Part shown: positions 7,715 to 17,697 of the stretch, one piece after another
Position numbering within the stretch: the first letter of the stretch is position 1
Layout of the letters: each line of letters begins with the position of its first letter
Origin: Pantoea sp. WMus005
GTDB lineage: Bacteria; Pseudomonadota; Gammaproteobacteria; Enterobacterales; Enterobacteriaceae
NCBI RefSeq assembly: GCF_013415305.1
Contig: NZ_JACBXU010000001.1
Coordinates: forward strand, 1,674,001 to 1,738,000
Length of the DNA stretch: 64,000 nt
Reading direction: 5' to 3'
Notes under the pieces: generated by a model
Database searches by the model: none
What the model saw: the letters and a program-made list of their open reading frames with translations, nothing else
Told to the model about the DNA's origin: nothing
Program-made: the position numbers and the translations under genes

Positions 7715-10330
7715 TCAGGCGCTCAGCGCCTTTGTGATTTTCTCGTAGAGATCGCCTGAGAGCTTATCCAGCTCCAGCAGTTGTTCCAGCGCCTGGCGCA
7801 TCATCGCCTGACGGCCTTCGTCGTAACGTTTCAGACGAATCAGCGGCTCTACCATTCTTGCCGCAACCTGCGGATTCCGGGTATTGAGGTCAGTGAGCAT
7901 CTCCACCAGGAACTTGTAACCACTACCATCCTGAGCATGGAACGCAGCCGGGTTAGCCGAGGCAAAAGCCCCCACCAGCGAGCGCACGCGGTTTGGGTTA
8001 CTCATGGTGAAGGAGCGATGAGTCAGAAGCCGACGTACATTGCGCATCACGTTGGCAGCCGGACTGGTGGCCTGCAGCACAAACCATTTGTCCATCACCA
8101 GACCATCCTGATGCCAGCGCTCATCGTAGGCCGCCAGCAGCGCATCACGGCACGGTAACTGTGCCGCGACAGCAGCGGAAAGTGCTGCCAGCGCATCCGT
8201 CATATTGGTTGCCTGGTGATACTGCGTCTGTACCAGTTTGTCCGCCAGCTGTGCATCGCTGAAGGCGAGATAGGTCAGGCAGATATTTTTCAGGCTGCGC
8301 TGACCAATCGCATCATGCTCCACGCGATATTCACGCTGCTGATTGGCGTTATAGATTGCAAAAAACTCATCAGCCAGTTCGCGTGCCAGCGTGCGTTGCA
8401 GTGCGTCGCGTACCAGTGCAATCGCCTGCGGATCAATAACATCAAACAGCTCGGCAATCTCATTTTCTGACGGCAGCGTCAGAATCAGCGCAGTCAGAGC
8501 CGGATCGCAGTCGGTGTCAAGCAGCACCGCGCGGAAGGCGTCGGCGACATGCAGTGGCAGCGACAGATGCTGGCCCTGCTGATAGCGTGCGACGTTCAGA
8601 CGGATGTATGTCGCCAGCAGGCTCTGAGCTGCATCCCAGCGGGAGAAATCGTTGCGTGCATGCCGCATCAGGAAGGTAAGCTGCGCATCGCTCCATTTGT
8701 AGTCGAGCTTCACCGGGGCAGAAAATTCACGCAGCAGCGACGGCACCGGCTGGAAGTAGACATTATCGAAGATAAAGGTCTGGAACTCCTCGGTGACATT
8801 CAGCACATGATGCACCGGATGGCCGTTGTTCTGGAGCGGGATCACCTTGCCTTCGCCGTCATAGAGCTCAATATCCAGAGGGATATGCAGTGGCAGCTTT
8901 TCTTTCTGATCGGCCGTGGCTGGTGTGTGTTGCGTGACGTGCAGCGTGTACTGCTCCAGCTCCGGATTGTAATCGTCGCGAACCGTCAGTACCGGCGTAC
9001 CGGACTGGCTGTACCAGCGGCGGAACTGCGACAGATCGACATTTGAGGCATCTTCCATTGCCTGCACAAAATCGTCACAGGTCGCGGCGCTGCCGTCGTG
9101 GCGATCAAAGTAGAGCTTCATGCCCTTCTGGAAATTCTCTTCACCCAGCAGGGTGTGCATCATACGGATCACTTCTGATCCTTTTTCATACACGGTCAGA
9201 GTGTAGAAGTTGTTCATCTCGATGACCTGATCCGGACGGATCGGGTGTGCCATCGGACTGGCATCTTCGGCGAACTGCGCACCGCGCACGATGCGCACAT
9301 TATCAATGCGGTTCACCGCACGTGAACCCAGATCGGAGCTGAACTCCTGATCGCGGAACACCGTCAGTCCCTCTTTCAGGCTGAGCTGGAACCAGTCGCG
9401 ACAGGTCACGCGGTTACCGGTCCAGTTGTGGAAATATTCGTGGCCGATGACGGCTTCAATGCCGAGGTAATCTTTATCGGTCGCCGTTTCCGCTTTCGCC
9501 AGCACATATTTGGCGTTGAAGACATTAAGGCCTTTGTTCTCCATCGCGCCCATGTTGAAGAAGTCCACCGCCACGATCATAAAGATGTCGAGGTCATATT
9601 CCAGGCCGAAACGCTCTTCATCCCACTTCATGCTGTTTTTCAGCGAGGTCATCGCCCAGTCGGCACGGTCGAGGTTTCCGCGATCGACGAAGATCTCCAG
9701 CGCCACAGCACGGCCTGAACGGGTGGTGAAGCTGTCGCGCAGCACGTCGAAATCGCCTGCCACCAGCGCAAACAGATAGCAGGGTTTTGGGAACGGATCT
9801 TCCCACTTTACCCAGCTGCGACCCTTCTCATCCCGGCCGCTGTCAATCCGGTTACCGTTGGAGAGCAGGAACGGATAGCGCTCACCGTCGGCATAAATGG
9901 TCGTGGTAAAACGCGCCAGGACGTCCGGGCGATCGAGGTACCAGGTAATATGACGGAAGCCTTCAGCCTCACATTGGGTGCAGAGCGCCTCGCCCGATTT
10001 GTACAGCCCTTCCAGCGCAGTGTTCTGATCCGGGTGAATATCATTAATGATTTTCAGGGTGAAGCTGTCCGGAAGCTGGCTGATCACCAGTGCGCCTTCT
10101 TCTTCACGGTAGGCCGTCCAGGGTTGCCCGTCGACCTCCAGCGTAATCAGCGTTAACGCTTCGCCGTCCAGTCGCAGCTCAGCCTGGCTGTCGCCCAGCC
10201 GTTTAACCTGACTGATAGCCGTGACACGGGTGGTCGACGCATCCAGTTCAAAGGTTAAATCGATATCGGTGATGGTGTAATCGGGGGCACGGTAGTCGTG
10301 GCGATACTTGATTTGGGGCTGTTGCGTCAT
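7715..10330 (-). CDS. pepN: Aminopeptidase N (M1 zinc metallopeptidase)
   Basis: Main cytosolic aminopeptidase, removing N-terminal residues from peptides late in protein turnover. The 871-residue protein has the M1 domain order: N-terminal beta domain, thermolysin-like domain with the substrate motif GAMENKG and zinc motif HEYFH followed about 18 residues on by the third ligand (KEGLTVFRDQEF), a small beta domain, and the long alpha-helical C-terminal domain. Length is one residue over E. coli PepN. ATG 10330 has only a weak GAGA ribosome binding site but matches the family start (MTQQPQIKYRHDYRAPDY). Divergent from pncB. Intact. Confidence 0.97.
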   Translation of the reverse strand: MTQQPQIKYRHDYRAPDYTITDIDLTFELDASTTRVTAISQVKRLGDSQAELRLDGEALTLITLEVDGQPWTAYREEEGALVISQLPDSFTLKIINDIHPDQNTALEGLYKSGEALCTQCEAEGFRHITWYLDRPDVLARFTTTIYADGERYPFLLSNGNRIDSGRDEKGRSWVKWEDPFPKPCYLFALVAGDFDVLRDSFTTRSGRAVALEIFVDRGNLDRADWAMTSLKNSMKWDEERFGLEYDLDIFMIVAVDFFNMGAMENKGLNVFNAKYVLAKAETATDKDYLGIEAVIGHEYFHNWTGNRVTCRDWFQLSLKEGLTVFRDQEFSSDLGSRAVNRIDNVRIVRGAQFAEDASPMAHPIRPDQVIEMNNFYTLTVYEKGSEVIRMMHTLLGEENFQKGMKLYFDRHDGSAATCDDFVQAMEDASNVDLSQFRRWYSQSGTPVLTVRDDYNPELEQYTLHVTQHTPATADQKEKLPLHIPLDIELYDGEGKVIPLQNNGHPVHHVLNVTEEFQTFIFDNVYFQPVPSLLREFSAPVKLDYKWSDAQLTFLMRHARNDFSRWDAAQSLLATYIRLNVARYQQGQHLSLPLHVADAFRAVLLDTDCDPALTALILTLPSENEIAELFDVIDPQAIALVRDALQRTLARELADEFFAIYNANQQREYRVEHDAIGQRSLKNICLTYLAFSDAQLADKLVQTQYHQATNMTDALAALSAAVAAQLPCRDALLAAYDERWHQDGLVMDKWFVLQATSPAANVMRNVRRLLTHRSFTMSNPNRVRSLVGAFASANPAAFHAQDGSGYKFLVEMLTDLNTRNPQVAARMVEPLIRLKRYDEGRQAMMRQALEQLLELDKLSGDLYEKITKALSA

Positions 10331-10369
10331 ATTGCGTCTCGCGTTGTTATAAGTTTACCGGCAAAGTCT

Positions 10370-10389
10370 AAGCTTGTTACAACAAGCTT
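10370..10389. repeat. 20-bp palindrome upstream of pepN
   Basis: AAGCTTGTT (10370-10378), AC, AACAAGCTT (10381-10389): perfect 9-bp arms with a 2-nt centre, 40-60 bp ahead of the pepN ATG and about 185 bp ahead of pncB. The near-zero spacer suggests a dimeric protein operator rather than an RNA hairpin. The regulator is unknown. Confidence 0.6.
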
Positions 10390-10427
10390 GCCACGCACAA
10401 TGCACCTAAAGGGTGAAATGGCTACAG

Positions 10428-10507
10428 TTTGTTAACAAAGGCACAGATTGGCCTCGACCCACCCGACTGAAATATGCTGTGATCGGGTTCAGATAGTGAA
10501 TTATACT
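10428..10507 (+). promoter_or_regulatory. pncB promoter region with a TTTGTTAACAAA palindrome
   Basis: A perfect 12-bp palindrome, TTTGTTAACAAA (10428-10439), lies about 60 bp upstream of a likely -10, TATACT (10502-10507), with a weak -35 near TGTGAT (10478-10483, 18-bp spacer). In enteric bacteria pncB is repressed by NadR when NAD is ample; this palindrome does not fit the TGTTTA-type NadR half-sites well, so the regulator stays open. Confidence 0.4.
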
Positions 10508-10573
10508 TTCGCGTCTTTATGACTGTGTACAACACCGGGCTCTGCGCCACCGAACAGGATGCTGAAACGCGCC

Positions 10574-11779
10574 ATGACAGGACATGCTTCCCCGATACTG
10601 ACCTCGCTGCTGGATACGGATGCCTATAAGCTCCATATGCAGCAGGCCGTTTTCCACCGTTATCATGACATAACGGTGGCGGCGGAGTTTCGCTGCCGCG
10701 GCGACGAACTGCTGGGTCTCTACGCTGACGAAATTCGTGACGCGATAACCGCAATGCAACACCTGGCGCTGACTGATGATGAAGCGACCTGGCTGTCTCA
10801 CCTTCCCTTCTTCCAGCAGGATTATCTCAGCTGGTTACGCCAGTTCCGCTATAATCCGGACCAGGTTGAGGTGCGCAATCACCACGGCAAGCTGGATATC
10901 CGTATTCAGGGGCCGTGGCGTGAAGTCATTATGTGGGAGGTGCCGCTGCTGGCGCTGATCAGCGAGATTGTCCATCGTCATCGTACGCCGCAGGTCACCA
11001 CCCAGCAGGCTGTTGACCATTTACATCAGAAACTTGGCGACTTTAAAACGCAGGTGGCTGACCTTGATATGTCACGCTTCCGCCTGATGGATTTCGGCAC
11101 CCGCCGTCGCTATTCACAGGATGTGCAGCAGTCGATCGTCTCAACGCTGAAACAGGATTTCCCATGGCTGATTGGTACCAGTAACTATGATCTGGCGCGC
11201 CGTCTGTCACTGACGCCGGTGGGTACCCAGGCGCATGAGTGGTTCCAGGCCTTCCAGCAGATCAGCCCGGTCCTCGCCAACAGCCAGCGCGCTGCGCTGC
11301 AGGCCTGGCTGGACGAGTATGACGATCAGCTCGGCATCGCGCTGACCGATTGCATCGCCATGGATGCGTTCCTGCGCGATTTTGGTCCGGTGTTTGCCCG
11401 CCGCTACCAGGGACTGCGCCACGACTCGGGCGATCCGGTTGAATGGGGCGAGAAAGCGCTGGCTCACTATCAGAAGCTGGATATCGATCCACAAAGCAAA
11501 CACCTGGTCTTTTCTGACAACCTGAATCTTGACAAAGCCCTGGCGCTCTATCGCCACTTTGGCCAGAGGACGAATGTCGTGTTCGGCATTGGTACCCGTC
11601 TGACCTGCGACATTCCGGGCGTGACGCCACTGAACATCGTGATCAAGCTGGTGCAGTGTAACGGCAAGCCGGTGGCAAAACTCTCGGACAGCCCCGGCAA
11701 GACCATCTGCCAGGATAAAGCCTTTGTCAGAGCCCTGCGGAAAGCCTTTGATTTGCCGCTGGTGAAAAAAGCGAGTTAA
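10574..11779 (+). CDS. pncB: Nicotinate phosphoribosyltransferase
   Basis: Salvages nicotinate to nicotinate mononucleotide with PRPP and ATP, entering NAD synthesis by the Preiss-Handler route. The 401-residue protein has the family start [20 protein letters not shown] and the GTQAHEWFQ segment with the histidine that is phosphorylated in Salmonella PncB, followed by [15 protein letters not shown] and GIGTRLTCD for phosphoribosyl binding. The frame is open from ATG 10559, five residues earlier, but ATG 10574 aligns with E. coli; neither has a strong ribosome binding site. Monocistronic, divergent from pepN. Confidence 0.95.
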   Translation: MTGHASPILTSLLDTDAYKLHMQQAVFHRYHDITVAAEFRCRGDELLGLYADEIRDAITAMQHLALTDDEATWLSHLPFFQQDYLSWLRQFRYNPDQVEVRNHHGKLDIRIQGPWREVIMWEVPLLALISEIVHRHRTPQVTTQQAVDHLHQKLGDFKTQVADLDMSRFRLMDFGTRRRYSQDVQQSIVSTLKQDFPWLIGTSNYDLARRLSLTPVGTQAHEWFQAFQQISPVLANSQRAALQAWLDEYDDQLGIALTDCIAMDAFLRDFGPVFARRYQGLRHDSGDPVEWGEKALAHYQKLDIDPQSKHLVFSDNLNLDKALALYRHFGQRTNVVFGIGTRLTCDIPGVTPLNIVIKLVQCNGKPVAKLSDSPGKTICQDKAFVRALRKAFDLPLVKKAS

Positions 11780-11792
11780 TCCTCTTCTAATC

Positions 11793-11810
11793 GGGGCGTT
11801 GATGCGCCCC
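11793..11810 (+). terminator. GC-rich hairpin after pncB
   Basis: GGGGCG (11793-11798) pairs with CGCCCC (11805-11810) 14 bp past the pncB stop. The following GCCTCTGCTG is not a T run, so termination may be weak. Confidence 0.4.
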
Positions 11811-11935
11811 GCCTCTGCTGTAATAAATCAGCCTTCCCCCTGAATTTTGCTTGTTTCCTGAAGACTCGCAAGTAACATAGCAAAACCCCGGATGGGGCAA
11901 CTTTTAACTCACTTCTTCTATATAGAGAGATATTT

Positions 11936-13336
11936 ATGAGCGTAGTGCCTGTAGCGGACGTACTGCACGGTCGCGTCGCGGTTGACAGTGAAGTCACCGT
12001 ACGTGGTTGGGTGCGTACCCGAAGAGATTCCAAAGCCGGTCTTTCCTTCATCGCTGTCTATGACGGCTCCTGCTTTAATCCCGTTCAGGCTGTCGTCAAT
12101 AATTCTCTGAATAATTATCAGGATGAAGTGCTGCGTCTGACCACGGGCTGTTCCGTTATTGTCACCGGTAAAGTGGTGGCATCACCCGGTCAGGGCCAGG
12201 CGTTTGAGATTCAGGCGACCAGTCTGGAAGTCGTAGGCTGGGTGGAAGATCCGGATAGCTACCCGATGGCGGCGAAACGCCACAGTATTGAGTATCTGCG
12301 TGAAGTGGCTCACCTGCGTCCACGCACCAACCTGATTGGCGCGGTTGCCCGCGTTCGCCATACCCTGGCGCAGGCGCTGCATCGCTTCTTCCATGAAAAT
12401 GGCTATTTCTGGGTTTCCACCCCGCTGATTACCGCTTCCGATACCGAAGGTGCCGGTGAGATGTTCCGTGTCTCGACGCTGGATCTGGAAAACCTGCCGC
12501 GTAACGACCAGGGCAAAGTTGACTTCGGTGAAGATTTCTTTGGTAAAGAGGCCTTCCTGACCGTTTCCGGACAGCTAAACGGCGAAACCTATGCCAGCGC
12601 CCTGTCGAAGATCTACACCTTCGGCCCGACGTTCCGCGCAGAGAACTCCAACACCAGCCGTCACCTGGCGGAATTCTGGATGCTGGAGCCGGAAATTGCG
12701 TTTGCCTCACTGGATGATGCCGCCGCACTGGCCGAAGCGATGCTGAAGTATGTGTTCAACGCCGTGCTGGAAGAGCGTGCCGATGATATGGCTTTCTTCG
12801 CTGAGCGCGTGGATAAAGAGGCCGTAGAACGCCTGCAGCGTTTCATCACGACTGATTTTGCCCAGGTCGACTACACCGACGCGGTTGAAATCCTGATGAA
12901 TTGCGGTCAGACCTTCGAGAACCCGGTCTCGTGGGGTATTGACCTCTCCTCTGAGCATGAACGCTACCTGGCAGAGAAACACTTCAAAGCGCCGGTTGTG
13001 GTGAAAAACTATCCGAAAGACATCAAAGCGTTCTATATGCGCCTGAACGACGATGGCAAAACCGTAGCAGCGATGGATGTTCTGGCGCCTGGTATTGGTG
13101 AGATCATCGGTGGTTCACAGCGTGAAGAGCGTCTGGATGTGCTGGATGCACGACTCGAAGAGATGGGTCTGAATAAAGAAGATTACTGGTGGTATCGTGA
13201 TCTGCGCCGCTACGGTACCGTGCCACATTCTGGATTTGGTTTGGGCTTTGAACGTTTAATCGCCTATGTCACTGGCGTACAAAATGTAAGAGATGTTATC
13301 CCCTTCCCACGCACCCCACGCAACGCGAGTTTCTGA
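11936..13336 (+). CDS. asnS: Asparaginyl-tRNA synthetase
   Basis: Charges tRNA-Asn with asparagine. The 466-residue class IIb synthetase has the N-terminal OB-fold anticodon domain ([19 protein letters not shown]), class II motif 2 around [20 protein letters not shown] and motif 3 [15 protein letters not shown] near the end, closing with [13 protein letters not shown] as in E. coli. Preceded by GAGAG and an AT-rich TATATAGAG stretch that may include its promoter; followed by a strong terminator. Single gene between pncB and ompF, the E. coli order. Confidence 0.97.
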   Translation: MSVVPVADVLHGRVAVDSEVTVRGWVRTRRDSKAGLSFIAVYDGSCFNPVQAVVNNSLNNYQDEVLRLTTGCSVIVTGKVVASPGQGQAFEIQATSLEVVGWVEDPDSYPMAAKRHSIEYLREVAHLRPRTNLIGAVARVRHTLAQALHRFFHENGYFWVSTPLITASDTEGAGEMFRVSTLDLENLPRNDQGKVDFGEDFFGKEAFLTVSGQLNGETYASALSKIYTFGPTFRAENSNTSRHLAEFWMLEPEIAFASLDDAAALAEAMLKYVFNAVLEERADDMAFFAERVDKEAVERLQRFITTDFAQVDYTDAVEILMNCGQTFENPVSWGIDLSSEHERYLAEKHFKAPVVVKNYPKDIKAFYMRLNDDGKTVAAMDVLAPGIGEIIGGSQREERLDVLDARLEEMGLNKEDYWWYRDLRRYGTVPHSGFGLGFERLIAYVTGVQNVRDVIPFPRTPRNASF

Positions 13337-13374
13337 TTTCGGCATTAAATATAAGAAATTCATATATATAACGA

Positions 13375-13398
13375 GGTCGGCACTGCCGGCCTTTTTTT
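13375..13398 (+). terminator. Intrinsic terminator of asnS
   Basis: GGTCGGC (13375-13381) and GCCGGCC (13385-13391) form a GC-rich stem with one G-T pair and a 3-nt loop, followed by seven T. Classic Rho-independent structure. Confidence 0.85.
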
Positions 13399-13439
13399 AT
13401 TTTTGTAAATTTTGAGTTGTCTCACAAAGTTCCGTATTT

Positions 13440-13533
13440 TTTACATTTTGTAATACAAATTTTCCTGCTGAAACAAGATTACGAGTTTAGTAGCATTTAA
13501 GCGCTAGAATTACGGCGGGTGGGATGGAAAGAT
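13440..13533 (+). promoter_or_regulatory. ompF promoter with three OmpR boxes
   Basis: Three adjoining 20-bp segments resemble the E. coli ompF OmpR sites F1 to F3: 13440-13459 (TTTACATTTTGTAATACAAA), 13460-13479 (TTTTCCTGCTGAAACAAGAT) and 13480-13499. AAAGAT (13528-13533) matches the E. coli -10, and the downstream GCGTGCAGACACA resembles the E. coli start region, placing the start near 13540 and the boxes at about -100 to -41. The EnvZ/OmpR system should therefore control this porin by osmolarity. Confidence 0.75.
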
Positions 13534-13589
13534 GCGTGCAGACACAGGAAGACACCAAACTTCGTTCAGGGTTCCCGTAAAGATTTCCT

Positions 13590-13607
13590 GACGGCAGTGG
13601 CAGGTGT
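13590..13607 (+). promoter_or_regulatory. Predicted MicF target in the ompF leader
   Basis: GACGGCAGTGGCAGGTGT is identical to the stretch of the E. coli ompF 5' leader that pairs with the MicF small RNA. It is followed by the leader and ribosome binding site (GAGGGTAAT, then AATAATG) also kept from E. coli. MicF itself is not in this window. Confidence 0.7.
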
Positions 13608-13636
13608 ACAAATAACTCCAATGAGGGTAATGAATA

Positions 13637-14806
13637 ATGATGAAGCGCAATATTCTTGCAGTGGTTATCCCTGCTCTGTTAGCCGCCGGTGCAGCAAATG
13701 CTGCAGAAATCTATAACAAAGACGGCAACAAACTGGACCTGTACGGTAAAGCTGTCGGCCTGCACTACTTCTCTGACGATGCAGATAACGACGGTGATCA
13801 GTCTTATGCTCGCTTCGGCTTCAAAGGCGAAACCCAGATCAATGACCAGCTGACCGGTTACGGTCAGTGGGAATACAACATTCAGGCAAACAACTCTGAA
13901 GGTTCTGACGCACAGAATGGCAACAAAACCCGTCTGGGCTTTGCTGGCCTGAAATTTGGCGATGCGGGTTCAATCGACTACGGCCGTAACTACGGTGTGG
14001 TTTATGATGCAATCGGCTGGACCGATATGCTGCCAGAGTTCGGTGGCGATTCAGGATACTCAGATAACTTCATGAACGGTCGTAGCACCGGCCTGCTGAC
14101 TTACCGTAACACCAACTTCTTCGGCCTGGTTGATGGCTGGGACTTTGCTCTTCAGTATCAGGGTAAAAACGAGCGCACAGGTACCGACGGCCTGCGTCGC
14201 TCCAACGGTGACGGCTACGGTGTGTCAACCAGCTACGTTTCTCCAATTGGCGTAGGCTTTGCTGCAGCATATAGCAGCAGCGACCGTACTAATGCACAGG
14301 CAGCAGGTGCACAGACTACTGTTACTCCTAGCGCAGCGAATGGCGGCGGTGCTGCGGTTACCACTGTAACCGGTCAGGGCGCGGGGAAACGTGCTGAAAA
14401 CTGGGCAACTGCTCTGAAATATGATGCAAACAACGTTTACCTGGCTGCAATGTACGGTGAGACACGTAACTCAACACCAGTTACTGCTACCGGTACTTTG
14501 GCTAACGGTAACGCGTTCTCTGTCACTGGCTTTGCTAACAAAGCACAGAACATTGAGCTGGTTGCACAGTATCAGTTCGACTTCGGTCTGCGTCCATCTC
14601 TTGCCTACGTTCAGTCTAAAGGCAAGGATATTGAAGGCGTGGGCGATGCTGACCTGGTTAAATACATCGACGTGGGCGCGACTTACTACTTCAACAAAAA
14701 TATGTCTACCTATGTTGATTACAAAATCAACCAGCTGGATGACAACAACCGTCTGAATCTGAACACAGACGACGTAGTTGGTGTTGGTATTGTTTACCAG
14801 TTCTGA
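13637..14806 (+). CDS. ompF: Outer membrane porin OmpF
   Basis: Trimeric 16-strand general porin for small hydrophilic solutes. The 389-residue precursor has the signal [13 protein letters not shown] cut before AEIYNKDG, the L3 constriction motif PEFGGD, and the terminal VGIVYQF ending in Phe for BAM recognition. The mature protein is about 27 residues longer than E. coli OmpF. Most of this is in the loop after DRTN (about residues 219-252), which is Ala, Thr and Gly-rich ([20 protein letters not shown]), with a smaller gain in the loop after GETRN. Barrel strands are closely conserved, so it is OmpF with remodelled surface loops. The start has a second in-frame ATG at 13640. OmpR boxes and the MicF site lie upstream and a strong terminator follows. 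Confidence 0.94.
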   Translation: MMKRNILAVVIPALLAAGAANAAEIYNKDGNKLDLYGKAVGLHYFSDDADNDGDQSYARFGFKGETQINDQLTGYGQWEYNIQANNSEGSDAQNGNKTRLGFAGLKFGDAGSIDYGRNYGVVYDAIGWTDMLPEFGGDSGYSDNFMNGRSTGLLTYRNTNFFGLVDGWDFALQYQGKNERTGTDGLRRSNGDGYGVSTSYVSPIGVGFAAAYSSSDRTNAQAAGAQTTVTPSAANGGGAAVTTVTGQGAGKRAENWATALKYDANNVYLAAMYGETRNSTPVTATGTLANGNAFSVTGFANKAQNIELVAQYQFDFGLRPSLAYVQSKGKDIEGVGDADLVKYIDVGATYYFNKNMSTYVDYKINQLDDNNRLNLNTDDVVGVGIVYQF

Positions 14807-14828
14807 TTCCGCTTAAAACATGTTGAAA

Positions 14829-14853
14829 AACGGGGCCACGGCCCCGTTTTTTT
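14829..14853 (+). terminator. Intrinsic terminator of ompF
   Basis: AACGGGGC (14829-14836) pairs perfectly with GCCCCGTT (14841-14848) over a CACG loop, followed by a T run to 14853. Confidence 0.88.
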
Positions 14854-15039
14854 ATGGCTGTTATTCCGTTAACGGTGTTTTTTCCCGCCCTGTTACCCCG
14901 CTTTAACCTCTGCAATCCTCCGTCGCGTAATCAGCGCCGCAAAATGTAGGATTTTGTCTCGCAAACGGTTGGCATTTGCCTGACCGGACGTTAACCTGAC
15001 AGCTCTTTCCGCTAAAGTTCACGCTAATGGACCTGACAC

Positions 15040-16230
15040 ATGTTTGAATCGATCTCTGCTGCACCCGCCGATCCTATTCTTGGGCTGGCCGATCTGTTTC
15101 GTGCTGATGACCGCCCTGAAAAAATCAATCTGGGTATCGGCGTCTACAAAGACGAAACCGGCAAGACCCCGGTGCTGACCAGTGTTAAAAAAGCTGAGCA
15201 ATACCTGCTGGAAAACGAAACCACGAAAAACTATCTCAGCATTGATGGTCTGGCAGATTTTGCCCGCTGCACCCAGGCCCTGCTGTTCGGCAATCAAATC
15301 CCGTTGATCACTGCAGGCCGCGCACGTACCGCTCAGACGCCGGGTGGAACCGGCGCGTTACGTGTAGCAGCAGATTTCCTCGCCACACAAACCTCCGTCA
15401 AGCGGGTCTGGATCAGCAATCCGAGCTGGCCGAATCACAACAACGTATTCAATGCTGCCGGTCTTGAAGTCTGTGAATACCACTATTATGACGCGGCAAA
15501 CCATACGCTGGATTTTGAAGGGATGCTGGCGTCATTGCAGCAGGTTCAACCTGGCGACGTGGTCCTGTTCCATGGCTGCTGCCATAACCCGACCGGTATC
15601 GACCCGACCGCTGAGCAGTGGCAACAACTGGCGCAGCTGTCACAGGCCAATGGCTGGCTGCCGTTGTTTGACTTCGCCTATCAGGGCTTTGCTCGTGGTC
15701 TGGATGAAGATGCAGAAGGCCTGCGCATTTTTGCCGCCTCGCATCAGGAACTGATCGTTGCCAGCTCTTACTCCAAGAACTTTGGTCTGTATAACGAACG
15801 TGTCGGTGCAATCACCGTGGTGGCGGCGGAAGCCAGCGTGGCAGAGACCGCGTTCAGCCAGGTGAAGTACACCATTCGCGCGAACTACTCCAATCCGCCT
15901 GCCCATGGTGCGGCCATCGTCGCCACCATTCTGGGCAACGAGACGCTGCGTACGATCTGGGAGCAGGAGTTGTCGGACATGCGTCAGCGCATTCAGCGCA
16001 TGCGTCAGCTGTTTGTGAATACCCTGGCAGAGAAAGGCGCACAGCGTGACTTCAGCTTTATTATTAAGCAGAACGGCATGTTCTCATTTAGTGGCTTAAC
16101 CAAAGACCAGGTGATTCGCCTGCGTGAAGAGTTCGGCGTCTATGCCGTCAACTCAGGCCGCGTGAATGTGGCAGGCATGACGCCAGACAATATGTCGGCG
16201 CTGTGCGAAGCGATTGTCGCCGTGCTGTGA
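15040..16230 (+). CDS. aspC: Aspartate aminotransferase
   Basis: PLP enzyme interconverting aspartate/2-oxoglutarate and oxaloacetate/glutamate, also acting on aromatic amino acids. The 396-residue protein has the same length as E. coli AspC and keeps the PLP lysine Lys246 (SSYSKNFG), HNPTGIDP, the cofactor Asp/Tyr region FDFAYQGF, and Arg374 (SGRVNVAG) that binds the substrate alpha-carboxylate. No strong ribosome binding site is visible ahead of the ATG. It stands alone between ompF and convergent ycbL, separated by a bidirectional terminator. The 233-bp gap from ompF holds only the ompF terminator and presumably its promoter. Confidence 0.97.
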   Translation: MFESISAAPADPILGLADLFRADDRPEKINLGIGVYKDETGKTPVLTSVKKAEQYLLENETTKNYLSIDGLADFARCTQALLFGNQIPLITAGRARTAQTPGGTGALRVAADFLATQTSVKRVWISNPSWPNHNNVFNAAGLEVCEYHYYDAANHTLDFEGMLASLQQVQPGDVVLFHGCCHNPTGIDPTAEQWQQLAQLSQANGWLPLFDFAYQGFARGLDEDAEGLRIFAASHQELIVASSYSKNFGLYNERVGAITVVAAEASVAETAFSQVKYTIRANYSNPPAHGAAIVATILGNETLRTIWEQELSDMRQRIQRMRQLFVNTLAEKGAQRDFSFIIKQNGMFSFSGLTKDQVIRLREEFGVYAVNSGRVNVAGMTPDNMSALCEAIVAVL

Positions 16231-16247
16231 CGCAGACGATAAAACAA

Positions 16248-16272
16248 AAATGGGCCTGAGGGCCCATTTTTT
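16248..16272. terminator. Bidirectional terminator between aspC and ycbL
   Basis: AAATGGGCC (16248-16256) and GGCCCATTT (16261-16269) with TGAG loop, an A run before and a T run after, so it can work for both convergent genes. The last bases of ycbL (TTTATTGCAG, 16294-16303) are repeated at 16270-16279. Confidence 0.85.
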
Positions 16273-16294
16273 ATTGCAGAAAATTGCGGACTGT

Positions 16295-16924
16295 TTATTG
16301 CAGGAAAGGGTTACTGATGCGTTCCTGTCCCAGCGTTGAGATCGGGCCGTGACCGGGAAGAAACGTCACATCATCGCCCAGCGGCAGTAATTTCGTCCGG
16401 ATAGCATCAATTAACTGCTGATGATCGCCTTGTGGGAAATCAGTACGTCCCACCCCACCATTAAAAATCACGTCACCTGAGATTAGTAATCGTCCTGGAC
16501 GATCAAAGAAAACCACATGGCCAGGTGAATGTCCTGGGCAATGCAGCACTTCGAGCGTGGTCAATCCTACCTGCACACTCTCGCCCTCTTCCAGCCAGCG
16601 ATCGGGAGTAAAAGGTGCGCACTCTTCGAGGCCAAACATCCGGCTCTGGGTAGGCAGCGCTTCCAGCCAGAAAGCATCACGCTTTTGCGGGCCGACAATC
16701 GGAATCTGATAGAACCCAGCCAGTTCGACGGCCGCTCCGACGTGATCAAGATGTCCATGTGTCAGCAGAATCTGAGCAGGTTTAAGTCTGAGCTGTTCCA
16801 GCGTTTGTTTAATCAGATCGGCATCGCCGCCAGGATCGACCAGCGCGGCTTCACGAGTGGACTCGCACCAGATAACCGAGCAGTTCTGGGCAAACGCGGT
16901 AACAGGAATAATGTGGTAATTCAT
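16295..16924 (-). CDS. ycbL: Metallo-beta-lactamase-fold hydrolase, type II glyoxalase-like
   Basis: A 209-residue binuclear zinc hydrolase matching E. coli YcbL, which has been described as a type II glyoxalase that cleaves S-lactoylglutathione. The metal motif is THGHLDHVG with His56, His58, Asp60 and His61; later ligands are in [16 protein letters not shown] and LPGHGP. ATG 16924 is chosen over the longer frame (16945) because GGAG lies 6 nt upstream and the homologue starts MNYRIIPVTAF. Downstream of mepK on the same strand with a 39-bp gap, so probably one transcript with it. Function by homology only. Confidence 0.9.
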   Translation of the reverse strand: MNYHIIPVTAFAQNCSVIWCESTREAALVDPGGDADLIKQTLEQLRLKPAQILLTHGHLDHVGAAVELAGFYQIPIVGPQKRDAFWLEALPTQSRMFGLEECAPFTPDRWLEEGESVQVGLTTLEVLHCPGHSPGHVVFFDRPGRLLISGDVIFNGGVGRTDFPQGDHQQLIDAIRTKLLPLGDDVTFLPGHGPISTLGQERISNPFLQ

Positions 16925-16963
16925 AACGCTCCATGACCGGCTCACGCAGCGTTGCCGGTGTCG

Positions 16964-17512
16964 TTACCAGTGCCTGATCGGCCCGGTATCAATATGTACA
17001 AAGTTACTGCGGGGATAATATCCTACACCACCTGCACGCAGAGATAACGCCGCTTTGCGTACATTGGCTAATGAAATGCCTTCGATATGAAAATCCATCG
17101 CCTGGCCTTTGGTGTGATAGCTGTGCTTTGCCACACCGGGACCGCTCTCACGTAACATGTTGTTGGTTGCCAGTGAACGGTAGCCGGAAACCAGCTGGAT
17201 CGGTTTACGCATGCCCAGCAGCGCCTGCAGGCGGAAGATTTGGTCAAACAGGTGCGGATCGATGCTTTTCACTTTATTGGCGCGGTAGTCGCGGAAAAAG
17301 TGATTTAATCGTGACAACTCATCCTTGTCGTAACTCTTACCATTAAAAAACTCAGTTTTAAGGGTTTCACCGGTGTGAAGATTGTTGAGCATCAATACAC
17401 GCGGACGAGACGTTGAGAGCGAGGCCCTTGCAGAAGCTGGCAATAATGCCAGTCCGGCGGCGGCGCTACCGCACAGCAGTAGTTTGCGACGAAAAGAATC
17501 AATAGTAGACAT
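16964..17512 (-). CDS. mepK: Murein endopeptidase MepK (YcbK)
   Basis: Zinc peptidase of the DUF882/M15 group; E. coli MepK cuts 3-3 (mDAP-mDAP) crosslinks of peptidoglycan. The 182-residue precursor starts with a twin-arginine signal (SFRRKLLL, then a hydrophobic core, cleavage near ARA), indicating export by Tat. Metal ligands are His133 and Asp140 in SYHTKGQAMDFH and His173 in FVHID. It is adjacent to ldtD, whose product makes the same 3-3 links, so maker and cutter are neighbours. The 185-bp gap between them holds an ATCGCC-type hairpin (17620-17641) and probably the mepK promoter. Confidence 0.94.
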   Translation of the reverse strand: MSTIDSFRRKLLLCGSAAAGLALLPASARASLSTSRPRVLMLNNLHTGETLKTEFFNGKSYDKDELSRLNHFFRDYRANKVKSIDPHLFDQIFRLQALLGMRKPIQLVSGYRSLATNNMLRESGPGVAKHSYHTKGQAMDFHIEGISLANVRKAALSLRAGGVGYYPRSNFVHIDTGPIRHW

Positions 17513-17697
17513 GTAACGATTTACCTGAGAGTGAAGCCATAGAAATGTGCAAAAAGCGCACAGGCCGAACCATAACTTTCTCTCAAAGAAGCGTCAACCC
17601 ATCAGCCCGTAGTTTGCGAGGCGATCCCCGCAGGAATCGCCATTTGATAAGATTTTTGTTAATTAACGACACGCCGCTAACGATTTAAAATCAATCA

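Noticed and set aside
13519..13716. Small open frame ahead of ompF
   Set aside because: Covers the OmpR promoter, MicF target and ribosome binding site of ompF, which match E. coli non-coding sequence.
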